11,030 bases of DNA, from contig JAILHZ010000138.1 in the NCBI GenBank assembly GCA_024695545.1, positions 1 through 11,030 on the forward strand, written 5' to 3'. The stretch is from Clostridiales bacterium. GTDB lineage: Bacteria > Bacillota_A > Clostridia > Saccharofermentanales > Saccharofermentanaceae. The position numbers were made by a program, and so were the translations under genes. The notes under the pieces were generated by a model. That model was not told where the DNA came from, did no database searches, and saw nothing but the letters and a program-made list of their open reading frames with translations. This document shows positions 1 to 6,428 of this stretch, piece by piece. Position 1 is the first letter of the stretch; each line of letters opens with the position of its first letter.

Positions 1-653
1 TGTGCCGCTTTCTCGGCATTTCTGATCGCGACCTGCTTTCTCAGTGCATCGAGCATCGGCACGATCTCCGCTTCCTTCATCTTCATGGAAACGCGGTTGA
101 CGACTACGCGTGCGCTGATGTCGGCAACAACTTCCAGAACATCCAGTCCGTTCTCCTTAAGTGTACGGCCGGACTCAACGATATCGACGATGACCTCCGA
201 CAGCCCAATGAGCGGGGCAAGTTCCACGGAACCGTTAAGCTTGATGATCTCGACGCTCTCCTTCTTCGTTCCCTCGAAGTAAGCACGAGTGATGTTCGGA
301 TACTTCGAAGCGACGCGCTTGTTCGGGATCTGGTCGAGTTTTCCCTTTAAGGAAACCGGACCGCACACGCACATTCTGCATGCGCCGAATCCCAGGTCGA
401 TCACTTCGTACAGGTTTCTTCCTTCTTCAAGAAGTGTGTCCTTACCGACGACACCGATATCCGCGGCACCGTACTCAACATATGTCGGAACGTCCGACGG
501 CTTTGCCATAATGAAGCGAAGTCCCGTCTTCTCGTCTTCCAGGATCAGTTTTCTACTTTCCTCACGGCCTGCGGAAACGTCATATCCCGCAGCCTCGAGA
601 AGGTCCAGTGCTTTTTCCGCCAGACGGCCCTTAGATAAAGCAATCGTAATCAT
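1..653 (-). CDS. hisG: ATP phosphoribosyltransferase catalytic subunit, short form (HisG), 3' end cut by the window edge
   Basis: Catalyses the first step of histidine synthesis, condensing ATP with PRPP to phosphoribosyl-ATP, in the cytoplasm. The frame is open from an ATG at 653 to the left edge, giving 217 visible residues. It begins [19 protein letters not shown], has DIGVVGKD at 65-72, and has the PRPP-binding signature [11 protein letters not shown] at 160-170. Short-form HisG proteins are about 200-220 residues and lack the C-terminal regulatory domain of long HisG, so only a few residues should be missing. Short HisG needs HisZ for activity and feedback inhibition, and hisZ lies directly upstream. 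The ATG overlaps the hisZ stop as ATGA, and a GAGGAG ribosome site lies just upstream inside hisZ, so translation is probably coupled. Family assignment is secure; the true stop is not visible. Confidence 0.95.
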   Translation of the reverse strand, partial: MITIALSKGRLAEKALDLLEAAGYDVSAGREESRKLILEDEKTGLRFIMAKPSDVPTYVEYGAADIGVVGKDTLLEEGRNLYEVIDLGFGACRMCVCGPVSLKGKLDQIPNKRVASKYPNITRAYFEGTKKESVEIIKLNGSVELAPLIGLSEVIVDIVESGRTLKENGLDVLEVVADISARVVVNRVSMKMKEAEIVPMLDALRKQVAIRNAEKAA

Positions 654-1861
654 GTATTTTCCTCCTCAGTATCTTCCTCTTCTTCAATAAATACGACCTG
701 GTCGATCCCGTGCTCGGCCGCATACGCGTCGAGCTCTTCTTCGCTTCGGTGGTCCGTGTCGACAATTACCTTATTGCCCATGGCACGGAGTTCTTTTGCC
801 GTAGCAAAAGCGGATTTTCGCATACCTTCGCCATCTGCGTATCCGACGATCGCGTCGACTTCGACGAATTCCGGAAGCTTGTCCTGGCGGCGGAGCGCAA
901 TCAGGATCAGGTTGATGCCGAGCGAGAATCCTACGGCGGAGAGGTCTCTTCCGAATGTGGAGATCACCTTGTCATAGCGTCCGCCCGACAGGATCGGGAA
1001 GCCGACTTCGTAGGTGAAGCCCTTGAAAATCACGCCTGTGTAGTAGTCAAGGCTCCGGAGCATACCGAGGTCGATGCTGACATACTGCAGAAGCTCGTAA
1101 TCAGAGAGAACATCCAGGATCTCACGAAGGTTCGCAAGTGCTTTTTTCGAAGTCCCGTTATTTACCTTCTCGGCAAATGCATCGAGGACGTCGTACGTTC
1201 CGAACTTAGAAGAGATCATGTCGAGGATCTCCTTCGCGTTATCGGAAAGGCCCAGTCTCTCGGCGGTCTTCTCGATCCGGACGATGTCCTTCTGATCGAT
1301 CGCCGTGGACAGTTCCGATGCATCGTCTGCGGAAAGGCCCCACTCCTCGGCAAGTCCCTTGAAGAACTCGACCTGGCCGATGGAGACCTGAAGGTCCGTG
1401 ATACCGGTCTGAAGTACGGACTGGATACCCAGTGCGATTACTTCCGCGTCCGCTTCGGAATTCGAGATTCCCAGAAGCTCGACACCCGCCTGGGAGAACT
1501 CACGGAGCTTACCGCCGCCGGTCTTCTTGAAACGGTACATGTTGCCGATGTAAGACAGACGAAGCGGCGGCTTCTCATCCTTCATGAGTGTGGCTGCCAG
1601 TCTTGCTGCCGGGATCGTACCATCGTAACGCAGAGAGATGATACGTCCGTCCATATCCGTCATCTTGTAAAGATCTTCGGTCGCCACGAAGTTTTCACTG
1701 GCGTATACATCGTAATACTCGATGCCCGGTGTCTCGACTTCGCTGTAGCCATACCCGGAGAAAAGCTCTCGGAGATTGCTCTCGATCTCTCTCTTCACGC
1801 TGGCGTCCTGCGGCAGAATGTCGATCACGCCGTCCGGAGTGTGGAATCTATAATTGCCCAT
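650..1861 (-). CDS. hisZ: ATP phosphoribosyltransferase regulatory subunit (HisZ)
   Basis: HisZ is a catalytically inactive paralogue of histidyl-tRNA synthetase. It assembles with short HisG to make an active, histidine-inhibited ATP phosphoribosyltransferase. The 403 residues show the class II synthetase core: [10 protein letters not shown] at 44-53, a motif-2-like region [14 protein letters not shown] at 76-89, QAGVELLG at 124-131, the histidine-site-like [12 protein letters not shown] at 271-282, and a motif-3-like GFSLGIN at 311-317. Residues 333-394 form a compact alpha/beta segment, and the end is an acidic tail rich in Glu. HisZ rather than HisRS is inferred from the altered motifs and from the short hisG downstream. 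The ATG at 1861 is preceded by AGGGAGGA at good spacing. No T-box or other leader is visible in the short upstream region, so regulation may be largely allosteric. Confidence 0.93.
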   Translation of the reverse strand: MGNYRFHTPDGVIDILPQDASVKREIESNLRELFSGYGYSEVETPGIEYYDVYASENFVATEDLYKMTDMDGRIISLRYDGTIPAARLAATLMKDEKPPLRLSYIGNMYRFKKTGGGKLREFSQAGVELLGISNSEADAEVIALGIQSVLQTGITDLQVSIGQVEFFKGLAEEWGLSADDASELSTAIDQKDIVRIEKTAERLGLSDNAKEILDMISSKFGTYDVLDAFAEKVNNGTSKKALANLREILDVLSDYELLQYVSIDLGMLRSLDYYTGVIFKGFTYEVGFPILSGGRYDKVISTFGRDLSAVGFSLGINLILIALRRQDKLPEFVEVDAIVGYADGEGMRKSAFATAKELRAMGNKVIVDTDHRSEEELDAYAAEHGIDQVVFIEEEEDTEEENT

Positions 1862-2076
1862 GAGGTAGTCCTCCCTAATAAAATCATATATAATAAATGT
1901 GCTGCGGACGGATTTGATTCCGATGCAAAAGCACTCTTCTTCGAGGTACTTTATCGCTTTATCTTGTTAAAGTGGTAAAACACCATGTGTGTATTGTATG
2001 TTAGGTGGCCATATTTGTCAAGGCGTTATCCTATATTCGCGGTATAATGGAGGAAGTTAGGGGTTGTGTTTCTGGT
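1862..2076. other. Divergent intergenic region between hisZ and the DUF1294 gene
   Basis: This 215-bp stretch separates hisZ (leftward) from the DUF1294 gene (rightward). The hisZ side holds its ribosome site (plus-strand TCCTCCCT at 1869-1876) and an AT-rich run near 1884-1897 that could serve as a leftward -10 (TATTAT or TATGAT on the minus strand), but I see no matching -35. The DUF1294 side holds TATAAT at 2043-2048. I see no convincing small ORF, no long hairpin and no T-box features. Confidence 0.5.
2015..2048 (+). promoter_or_regulatory. Possible promoter of the DUF1294-yfcE pair
   Basis: A perfect TATAAT lies at 2043-2048, about 29 bp before the preferred start codon at 2077. The best -35-like hexamer, TTGTCA at 2015-2020, is 22 bp upstream, longer than the usual 16-18 bp. 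At 17 bp the hexamer AAGGCG is poor. The -10 is convincing as sequence; the full promoter is tentative. Confidence 0.4.
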
Positions 2077-2385
2077 ATGAAGTTTATATTTCAATTCGTA
2101 TATAAATATAGTCTTCTGTTTCTGGCGTTCTTCGTTCTGATGAACCTGATCACGTTTGCGCTCTTCCACTCGGACAAGAAGAAGGCCGAGAAGAACGCTT
2201 TCCGTATCCCGGAGCGGGATCTGCTGGGGTTCTGCGCTTTCTTCGGCGCGCTCGGCGGCATCCTCGGCATGATCCTTTGCCATCACAAGACGAGAAAACC
2301 GAAGTTCTTCCTTCTGGTACCGCTCTTCGCGATCGTTCAGCTGGTACTGATCAATCTAGTCTTTAAATGGGGAGCGAAAACATGA
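2077..2385 (+). CDS. DUF1294 family small membrane protein
   Basis: A 102-residue hydrophobic protein of the DUF1294 family, whose biochemical role is not established. Recognisable family features are an N-terminal membrane segment (about 12-30), then a cytosolic-type basic stretch HSDKKKAEKNAFRIPE at 31-46, a Gly-rich second membrane segment (GALGGILGMIL, 58-67), the family hallmark HHKTRKPKF at 69-77, and a third membrane segment (about 78-96). I chose ATG 2077 because the family usually starts shortly before the first membrane helix. An in-frame GTG at 2005 and ATG at 2047 lie upstream or within the likely promoter and lack ribosome sites. An AGGGG at 2059-2063 is a rather distant ribosome site for ATG 2077, so the start is moderately uncertain. 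The stop overlaps the next gene as ATGA, implying translational coupling with the phosphodiesterase. Confidence 0.85.
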   Translation: MKFIFQFVYKYSLLFLAFFVLMNLITFALFHSDKKKAEKNAFRIPERDLLGFCAFFGALGGILGMILCHHKTRKPKFFLLVPLFAIVQLVLINLVFKWGAKT

Positions 2386-2927
2386 AGTATTTCATTGCAT
2401 CCGATATCCACGGATATCCCGATTCCTGCGAGAAGATCCTCGCCGCTTATGACAGAGAGCAGGCCGACCGCCTGGTCCTCCTTGGCGATATCCTCTACTT
2501 CGGTCCGAGAAATCCGCTGGGTTCCACATACGATCCGAAAGGCGTCATCGCACTTCTCAATGCCCGCAGGGAGGAACTTCTCTGTGTCCGCGGAAACTGC
2601 GATTCCGACGTCGACCAGATGGTCCTGGATTTCCCGATCATGGCGGACTATGCCGTGCTTTCCCTCGGGAAGCGCCTCGCCTACCTGACTCACGGTCATG
2701 TATGGAATCCTTCGCATCTTCCGCCGATGAAGAAAGGCGATATCCTCATCACGGGCCACACCCATGTCGTAGCCTGTGAGGAACTCCCCGAAGGCATCCT
2801 CTATCTCAACCCCGGGTCCCCGACGTACCCGAAGCAGGATACCCACAGAGGGTACATCATCCTTACCGAGGAGAAAGTGCTTTTCAAGGATCTCGACGGA
2901 AACACCGTCATCGAAAAACAACTCTAA
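2382..2927 (+). CDS. yfcE: YfcE/MJ0936-type metallophosphodiesterase
   Basis: A 181-residue calcineurin-like phosphoesterase of the YfcE subgroup. These are two-metal enzymes; E. coli YfcE hydrolyses artificial phosphodiesters in vitro, and its natural substrate is unclear. All metal-binding motifs are visible: SDIHG (D8, H10), GD at 35-36 followed by the YfcE-like FGPRNPL, GNCDSDVDQ at 71-79, THGH at 103-106, GHTH at 125-128 and NPGS at 143-146. Length matches the family (E. coli YfcE is about 184 residues). The start is ATG 2382, preceded by GGGGAG in the end of the DUF1294 gene and overlapping its stop by 4 bp. A start at 2367 would add five unconserved residues and lose that ribosome site. 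Soluble, with no signal peptide. Family call is firm; the exact substrate is unknown. Confidence 0.92.
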   Translation: MKYFIASDIHGYPDSCEKILAAYDREQADRLVLLGDILYFGPRNPLGSTYDPKGVIALLNARREELLCVRGNCDSDVDQMVLDFPIMADYAVLSLGKRLAYLTHGHVWNPSHLPPMKKGDILITGHTHVVACEELPEGILYLNPGSPTYPKQDTHRGYIILTEEKVLFKDLDGNTVIEKQL

Positions 2928-2934
2928 TGACACT

Positions 2935-2975
2935 CTGAGAAAAAAGCCGGTTATTCATTCTTTTTGATTACTCAG
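2935..2975. terminator. Weak candidate bidirectional terminator between convergent genes
   Basis: In the 59-bp gap between the converging yfcE and dCMP deaminase genes, CTGAG (2935-2939) pairs with CTCAG (2971-2975), and inside it AAAAAG pairs with CTTTTT around a 13-nt loop. The stem is interrupted and A/T-rich, with T runs on either strand. The position suits a shared terminator, but the structure is not strong. Confidence 0.3.
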
Positions 2976-2986
2976 GATCGCCGGAC

Positions 2987-3475
2987 TTAATATCCGCGCT
3001 TGCCCTCGAGGGATTCATCGTTGTCGATCCAGTCCTGGACCATGACCTCACGGTACTCATCCTTGCTGTCGCGGACGATGACCTTCTCGATACCTGCGTT
3101 GATGATCATCTTCTTGCAAAGAGAGCAGGAATTGGACTTGGCGATATAGTCGCCTGTCTTGGCATCGTAGCCGGCAAGATACATCGTTCCGCCAATCATC
3201 TTATCACGGCTGGCGGAAATGATCGCGTTCTGCTCCGCATGTACGCTTCTGCAAAGCTCATATCTCTCACCGCGCGGGATCTGCAGTGCCTCACGGACAC
3301 AAGTTCCGCGGTCCGTGCAGTTCACGCGTCCTCTCGGCGCGCCAACATAACCGGTAGAAATGACTTCATCGTTCTTTACTATGACAGCACCGTAATGCCT
3401 TCTCAGACACGTACTGCGCTTCGCCACTACCTCGGCAAGATCGAGATAGTAGTTGATCTTATCACGACGTTCCAT
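2987..3475 (-). CDS. dCMP deaminase family protein (ComEB-like)
   Basis: A 162-residue zinc-dependent cytidine/deoxycytidylate deaminase, likely converting dCMP to dUMP to feed thymidylate synthesis. The zinc and catalytic motif HAE lies at 79-81 (E81 is the expected proton shuttle), and the two cysteine ligands are in SCSLCKK (C117, C120). The residue before the first Cys is Ser where many deaminases have Pro. An extra region with conserved-looking Cys and Arg residues (RSTCLRRHYGAVIVKND at 20-36, NCTDRGTCVRE at 52-62) matches the dCMP deaminase/ComEB subgroup. The start ATG 3475 is preceded by AGAGGAG at good spacing. It lies 24 bp after the repeat-protein gene on the same strand, so it is probably the second gene of that transcript. 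No competence genes are nearby, so the ComEB name reflects family only. Confidence 0.9.
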   Translation of the reverse strand: MERRDKINYYLDLAEVVAKRSTCLRRHYGAVIVKNDEVISTGYVGAPRGRVNCTDRGTCVREALQIPRGERYELCRSVHAEQNAIISASRDKMIGGTMYLAGYDAKTGDYIAKSNSCSLCKKMIINAGIEKVIVRDSKDEYREVMVQDWIDNDESLEGKRGY

Positions 3476-3499
3476 AAGGATCTCCTCTGATGCTTGAGA

Positions 3500-5020
3500 T
3501 TAAAGCTCTGTGATAATGATGGTTACCTTGCTGCCGGCAAGACCTGTCGGAGCTGTAAATGTCGGAGCCGAACCATCACCGGTTACAACGAATGTACCGG
3601 AGTAAGTCGCGGCAGAGTTCGTAGTAGTAATGTTACCTTCACCGTCATCAACAGTTGTCGCAGGCAGCCATGTACCCGATACGGTAGCACCTGCGCAGGA
3701 AGCGCTGGCAGTAACCGCAGAAGTCTGACTATTCTCACCTGTTACCGTAATAGAAACAGAATACTTCTTTCCGGATTCAAGTGTCATGCTCGGTGCTGCA
3801 TTTTCCGCTGACCAGGACTGCTTCTCGACCGGAGTAACGGTAACGGTAAGACCAAACTCATCAACTGTGCACAGTTTCTTCCAGTTGGCATCGATATCCT
3901 CTGCATCTTTTGCCTTGTACTGGATCTGATCCTCTGTCTCCTCTGCAGTACCCTCATCCGGATTAGCTTCCTTGATCACGACGCCGCGCTTCAGTCTGAG
4001 ATCGACATCTGCAGCGAGTTCACCTTTGAGTTCAGAGAGCGGTACCAGATCAGTCCATCCGGAGTCTCCCTCATACTGCCACTGGATATAGCCATTGTAC
4101 TTCTGGAGCTTGACCTGCTTACCGTTCGCACCGGCTTCACCCTTGATATCAGCGAGTGCGCAGAGTACCTGAAGCTTATCATCCTCTTCGCCTTCGTACT
4201 TCCACTTGATATAGTCTCCGTCCTTCTTAAGAACGACTTTCTTACCGGGCTGACCGGTCAGAGCCTCGATCGAGATCAGAGTCTTCCAGCTCTCATCGCC
4301 TTCGTACTTCCATACGATCGCCGAATCAGTCTTGTCCACGATAACCTTCTTACCGGGCTCACCCTGCGGGCCTTCTTTACCTTCTTCACCCTTGAGTGTC
4401 GCGATCGACATGATCGGACGCCAGGAAGCATCGGATTCACCCTTATATCTCCAGGAGATCGTTCCGTTTACTGTAGCAAACTCTACGGGACGTCCATCCT
4501 GACCATTCTGTCCATCGATACCTGAGATCGCACTGATCGCAACAAGCGTCTTCCAGTCCTGATCACGTCCGGTCGTATATCTCCACTGCAGATATCCGCC
4601 GCTGGAACGCAGTTCAACATCACGTCCATCCGCACCGGGCTCACCCTTCGGGCCCTGTGCACCGGCTGCACCTGCAGCACCTGCCGCACCAGTCTTACCC
4701 TGTGCACCGACAAGCGCGTCTTTCTTCATGAAGTCGACCCATTCGCCATCAGCATTCAGATACTGGACGTAACCGTCATTCTCACGCCACTGGATCTCTA
4801 CATCAGCGGTGTTGACTGCGTCGACCTGTACGAATTCCTGCCAGGCATTGTCATCCTCGCCCTCATAGCGGTACTCGACAATATCTCCGTTCTGACGGAA
4901 CTCCATCTTTTTCTGTGAATTATCCTGTTTATTCCTCGAAAAGAATACATAAATACCTGCAGCGCCGACAACGCCAAGGCAAACAATACATGCGATAATG
5001 ATTTTTACCGAGTCTCTCAT
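3500..5020 (-). CDS. Membrane-anchored surface protein with aromatic repeats and collagen-like linkers
   Basis: I do not recognise a named gene. The 506-residue product has a short N-terminus, one hydrophobic segment at about 7-27 (signal anchor or signal peptide), then eight related units of about 30-35 residues with the pattern V-E-L-x4-GYIQW-x-YEGD-x-x-WK-x-LV-x-I-x-x-L-x-G (about 39-70, 75-105, 134-167, 178-211, 224-256, 260-294, 301-333, and a degenerate 338-390 with an insertion). Gly-X-Y collagen-like stretches join several units, the longest at 105-133. Residues 391-506 are Ser/Thr/Val-rich and look like a beta-sandwich (Ig-like) domain. There is no LPXTG motif, S-layer domain or visible enzyme domain, so a structural, adhesive or wall-associated role outside the membrane is inferred. 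ATG 5020 follows AGGGAGTG. Similar repeats occur in other clostridial collagen-like proteins. Confidence 0.8.
   Translation of the reverse strand: MRDSVKIIIACIVCLGVVGAAGIYVFFSRNKQDNSQKKMEFRQNGDIVEYRYEGEDDNAWQEFVQVDAVNTADVEIQWRENDGYVQYLNADGEWVDFMKKDALVGAQGKTGAAGAAGAAGAQGPKGEPGADGRDVELRSSGGYLQWRYTTGRDQDWKTLVAISAISGIDGQNGQDGRPVEFATVNGTISWRYKGESDASWRPIMSIATLKGEEGKEGPQGEPGKKVIVDKTDSAIVWKYEGDESWKTLISIEALTGQPGKKVVLKKDGDYIKWKYEGEEDDKLQVLCALADIKGEAGANGKQVKLQKYNGYIQWQYEGDSGWTDLVPLSELKGELAADVDLRLKRGVVIKEANPDEGTAEETEDQIQYKAKDAEDIDANWKKLCTVDEFGLTVTVTPVEKQSWSAENAAPSMTLESGKKYSVSITVTGENSQTSAVTASASCAGATVSGTWLPATTVDDGEGNITTTNSAATYSGTFVVTGDGSAPTFTAPTGLAGSKVTIIITEL
3851..4906 (-). repeat. Eight-unit protein repeat array within the surface protein gene
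   Basis: This segment encodes residues 39-390. Units share an aromatic core (GYLQWRY, GTISWRYKG, AIVWKYEGD, YIKWKYEGE, GYIQWQYEGD) and end in a Leu/Ile-rich strand followed by Gly that runs into the linker. Short DNA direct repeats accompany them, for example CTTCGTACTTCCA near 4191 and 4293, consistent with growth by duplication. The last unit has lost part of the pattern and gained an acidic insertion. Confidence 0.75.
4622..4708 (-). repeat. Collagen-like Gly-X-Y segment
   Basis: Residues 105-133 keep Gly at every third position through about nine triplets, including three GAA triplets and GPKGEPGADG. Shorter Gly-X-Y stretches follow the third, fourth, fifth and sixth repeat units. One run this short may trimerise weakly at best, so the neighbouring repeats may supply stability; that is inference. 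Confidence 0.8.
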
Positions 5021-5051
5021 AGTCCGACACTCCCTAATTTCACTAACTAGT

Positions 5052-5080
5052 ATTGTATAATAATGAATTCTATGTGAAAA
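5052..5080 (-). promoter_or_regulatory. Sigma-A-like promoter of the surface protein gene
   Basis: Read on the minus strand, TTTTCA (plus 5075-5080) and TACAAT (plus 5052-5057) are separated by exactly 17 bp, about 31 bp before the start codon at 5020. This suggests that the surface protein and deaminase genes are transcribed separately from the wal operon upstream. Confidence 0.55.
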
Positions 5081-5090
5081 GCACTTTTGT

Positions 5091-5126
5091 AAAAAAACCT
5101 TTGGAAATTCGATAATCCTCGGGTTT
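5091..5126 (-). terminator. Probable intrinsic terminator after rlmH
   Basis: Just past the rlmH stop the minus strand reads AAACC, a loop of about 22 nt containing an inner GGA/TCC pairing, then GGTTT continuing into a run of seven T. The stem is short and imperfect, but the T tract and its position at the end of the wal operon, before a new promoter, fit a terminator. Confidence 0.45.
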
Positions 5127-5134
5127 CTTAGTCG

Positions 5135-5599
5135 TCACTTGTGGTATTTCTCGCCGTAGTGGATCTTGAATGCGCGATAGACCTGTTCGAGAATGATCAG
5201 TCTCGTCATCTGATGCGTAAATGTCATGGGTGAAAGGCAGAGTCTCTCGTTCGCTCTGGCGACGATCTCCGGAGACAGTCCGTTTGATCCGCCGATGACC
5301 AGGACCAGCTCCGCGCCGCCCTTTTCATAGCCGGATATCACGTGCTTCGACCACTCTTCCGATGTCAGTTCTTTTCCATGAAGATCAAGAACGATCACAT
5401 ACGACCCGTCCTTGATTCGGGAAAGGATCTTCTTTCCCTCCTGGTCCAGTGCCTGCTCCGCAGGGATCGAGTCCGGTGCATCCGGCACTTCGATGATCTC
5501 TACGGCCGTGTACTTTGAAAGGCGCTTGACGTACTCGGCAATGCCGTCATTGAGCCACTTTTCCTTGATTTTCCCGGCACAGACGATCTGAAGTTTCAT
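5135..5599 (-). CDS. rlmH: 23S rRNA (pseudouridine1915-N3)-methyltransferase RlmH
   Basis: RlmH is a SPOUT-class methyltransferase that acts on the assembled 70S ribosome, adding a methyl group from S-adenosylmethionine to pseudouridine 1915 in helix 69 of 23S rRNA. The 154-residue product is near the usual 155-159. It begins MKLQIVCAGKIKEKWL, has the SAM-binding knot loop LVIGGSNGLS at 100-109, the strongly conserved LSPMTFTHQMTRLIILEQ at 122-139, and the diagnostic C-terminal YHK. The ATG at 5599 overlaps the walJ stop as ATGA with a GGGAGG ribosome site just upstream, so translation is coupled. walJ followed by rlmH is common at the end of wal operons; here no htrA-type protease gene lies between them. 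Confidence 0.97.
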   Translation of the reverse strand: MKLQIVCAGKIKEKWLNDGIAEYVKRLSKYTAVEIIEVPDAPDSIPAEQALDQEGKKILSRIKDGSYVIVLDLHGKELTSEEWSKHVISGYEKGGAELVLVIGGSNGLSPEIVARANERLCLSPMTFTHQMTRLIILEQVYRAFKIHYGEKYHK

Positions 5600-6426
5600 A
5601 AGGATCCTCCCAGCATGAGCGGTTCTGTCGGAACATAGCGGTTCGCGATCCGGATCGTGTAATCGCGGTCACGGATAAGATTTTCCGCTTCAAGTGCCCG
5701 GATCACGGTTCTTTCCGCGACCTGGGGAAGATTGTTTTCCTTACTCAGATGTCCGAGGATAAAGTGCTTTGTTCCGGCCTTGCAGAGTTCCGCAACCGTA
5801 CTTGCGCAGTCATCGTTGCAGAGATGTCCGTAGTTGCCGTCGATACGCTTCTTCAGGTAATACGGATATTCACCGTTCCAGAGCATATCCTTGTCATAGT
5901 TGGCTTCAAGAAGGATCCCGTCACAGCCTTTAAGATGCTCGAAGATCACGGGCGTCATATACCCGATATCCGTCGCAATCGCCGCGCGGTTCGAGCAGGT
6001 GGAGAACATGTATCCGCAGGATCCGGTCGTATCGTGCGGTGTAGAAAAAGCAAGGATATCGAAGTTGCCGATCGAGAAGTTCTCCTCCGGAATGACCTCG
6101 TTATCGAGGCTCGGAAGATGCGGCTTCTTCTCGGCACGGTGGATCCCCGACCAGGTGTCTCTGGTCGCGTAGATCGGGATCGAGAATTTTCTCGTAAAAA
6201 CATCCAGTCCGGAGATATGGTCCGAGTGGTCATGTGTGATAAGGATCGCCGAAAGATCAAAAGGATTGATCCTGACCATATTCAGGGCTTCAACGAGTTT
6301 TTTGCAGTTCATGCCGGCATCCACCAGGATACGGGTATCCTCGGTAGACACTAATATTGCATTTCCGCTCGATCCGGAGAACAGCGGAGTTATAGTAATG
6401 GGAAGAGATGGTTTTCCGGAAGTCAT
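5596..6426 (-). CDS. walJ: WalJ/YycJ-type metallo-beta-lactamase-fold hydrolase
   Basis: A 276-residue cytosolic metallo-beta-lactamase-fold protein. The family-typical opening FSGSSGNAILVS lies at 16-27 and LVDAG at 34-38. The two-metal site is complete: HDHSDH at 65-70 (H65, H67, D69, H70), H131 in STPHDT, D153 in ATDIG and H226 in GHLSKE. WalJ (YycJ, VicX) is a conserved companion of WalRK; in other Firmicutes it has been linked to coordination of wall synthesis and division with replication, and nuclease activity has been reported for family members. The substrate here is unknown. The start ATG 6426 lies 2 bp after the murA stop with only a weak GAG-type ribosome site, suggesting that translation depends on ribosomes finishing murA. 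Confidence 0.92.
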   Translation of the reverse strand: MTSGKPSLPITITPLFSGSSGNAILVSTEDTRILVDAGMNCKKLVEALNMVRINPFDLSAILITHDHSDHISGLDVFTRKFSIPIYATRDTWSGIHRAEKKPHLPSLDNEVIPEENFSIGNFDILAFSTPHDTTGSCGYMFSTCSNRAAIATDIGYMTPVIFEHLKGCDGILLEANYDKDMLWNGEYPYYLKKRIDGNYGHLCNDDCASTVAELCKAGTKHFILGHLSKENNLPQVAERTVIRALEAENLIRDRDYTIRIANRYVPTEPLMLGGSL

Positions 6427-6428
6427 TT

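Noticed and set aside
650..1861. Histidyl-tRNA synthetase (HisS) as the identity of the HisZ gene
   Set aside because: The synthetase motifs are altered, and a short HisG that requires HisZ follows with a 4-bp overlap.
710..1978. A 422-codon open frame on the plus strand opposite hisZ
   Set aside because: It is antisense to a clearly conserved gene, has no ribosome site and encodes no recognisable motif; it is a shadow of codon bias in hisZ.
1862..2004. T-box or histidine leader upstream of hisZ
   Set aside because: The region is short and shows no T-box sequence, no terminator/antiterminator pair and no His-rich leader peptide.
3851..4906. CRISPR-like or tandem DNA array
   Set aside because: The periodicity is at protein level inside one long frame, with divergent DNA copies and no uniform repeats or spacers.
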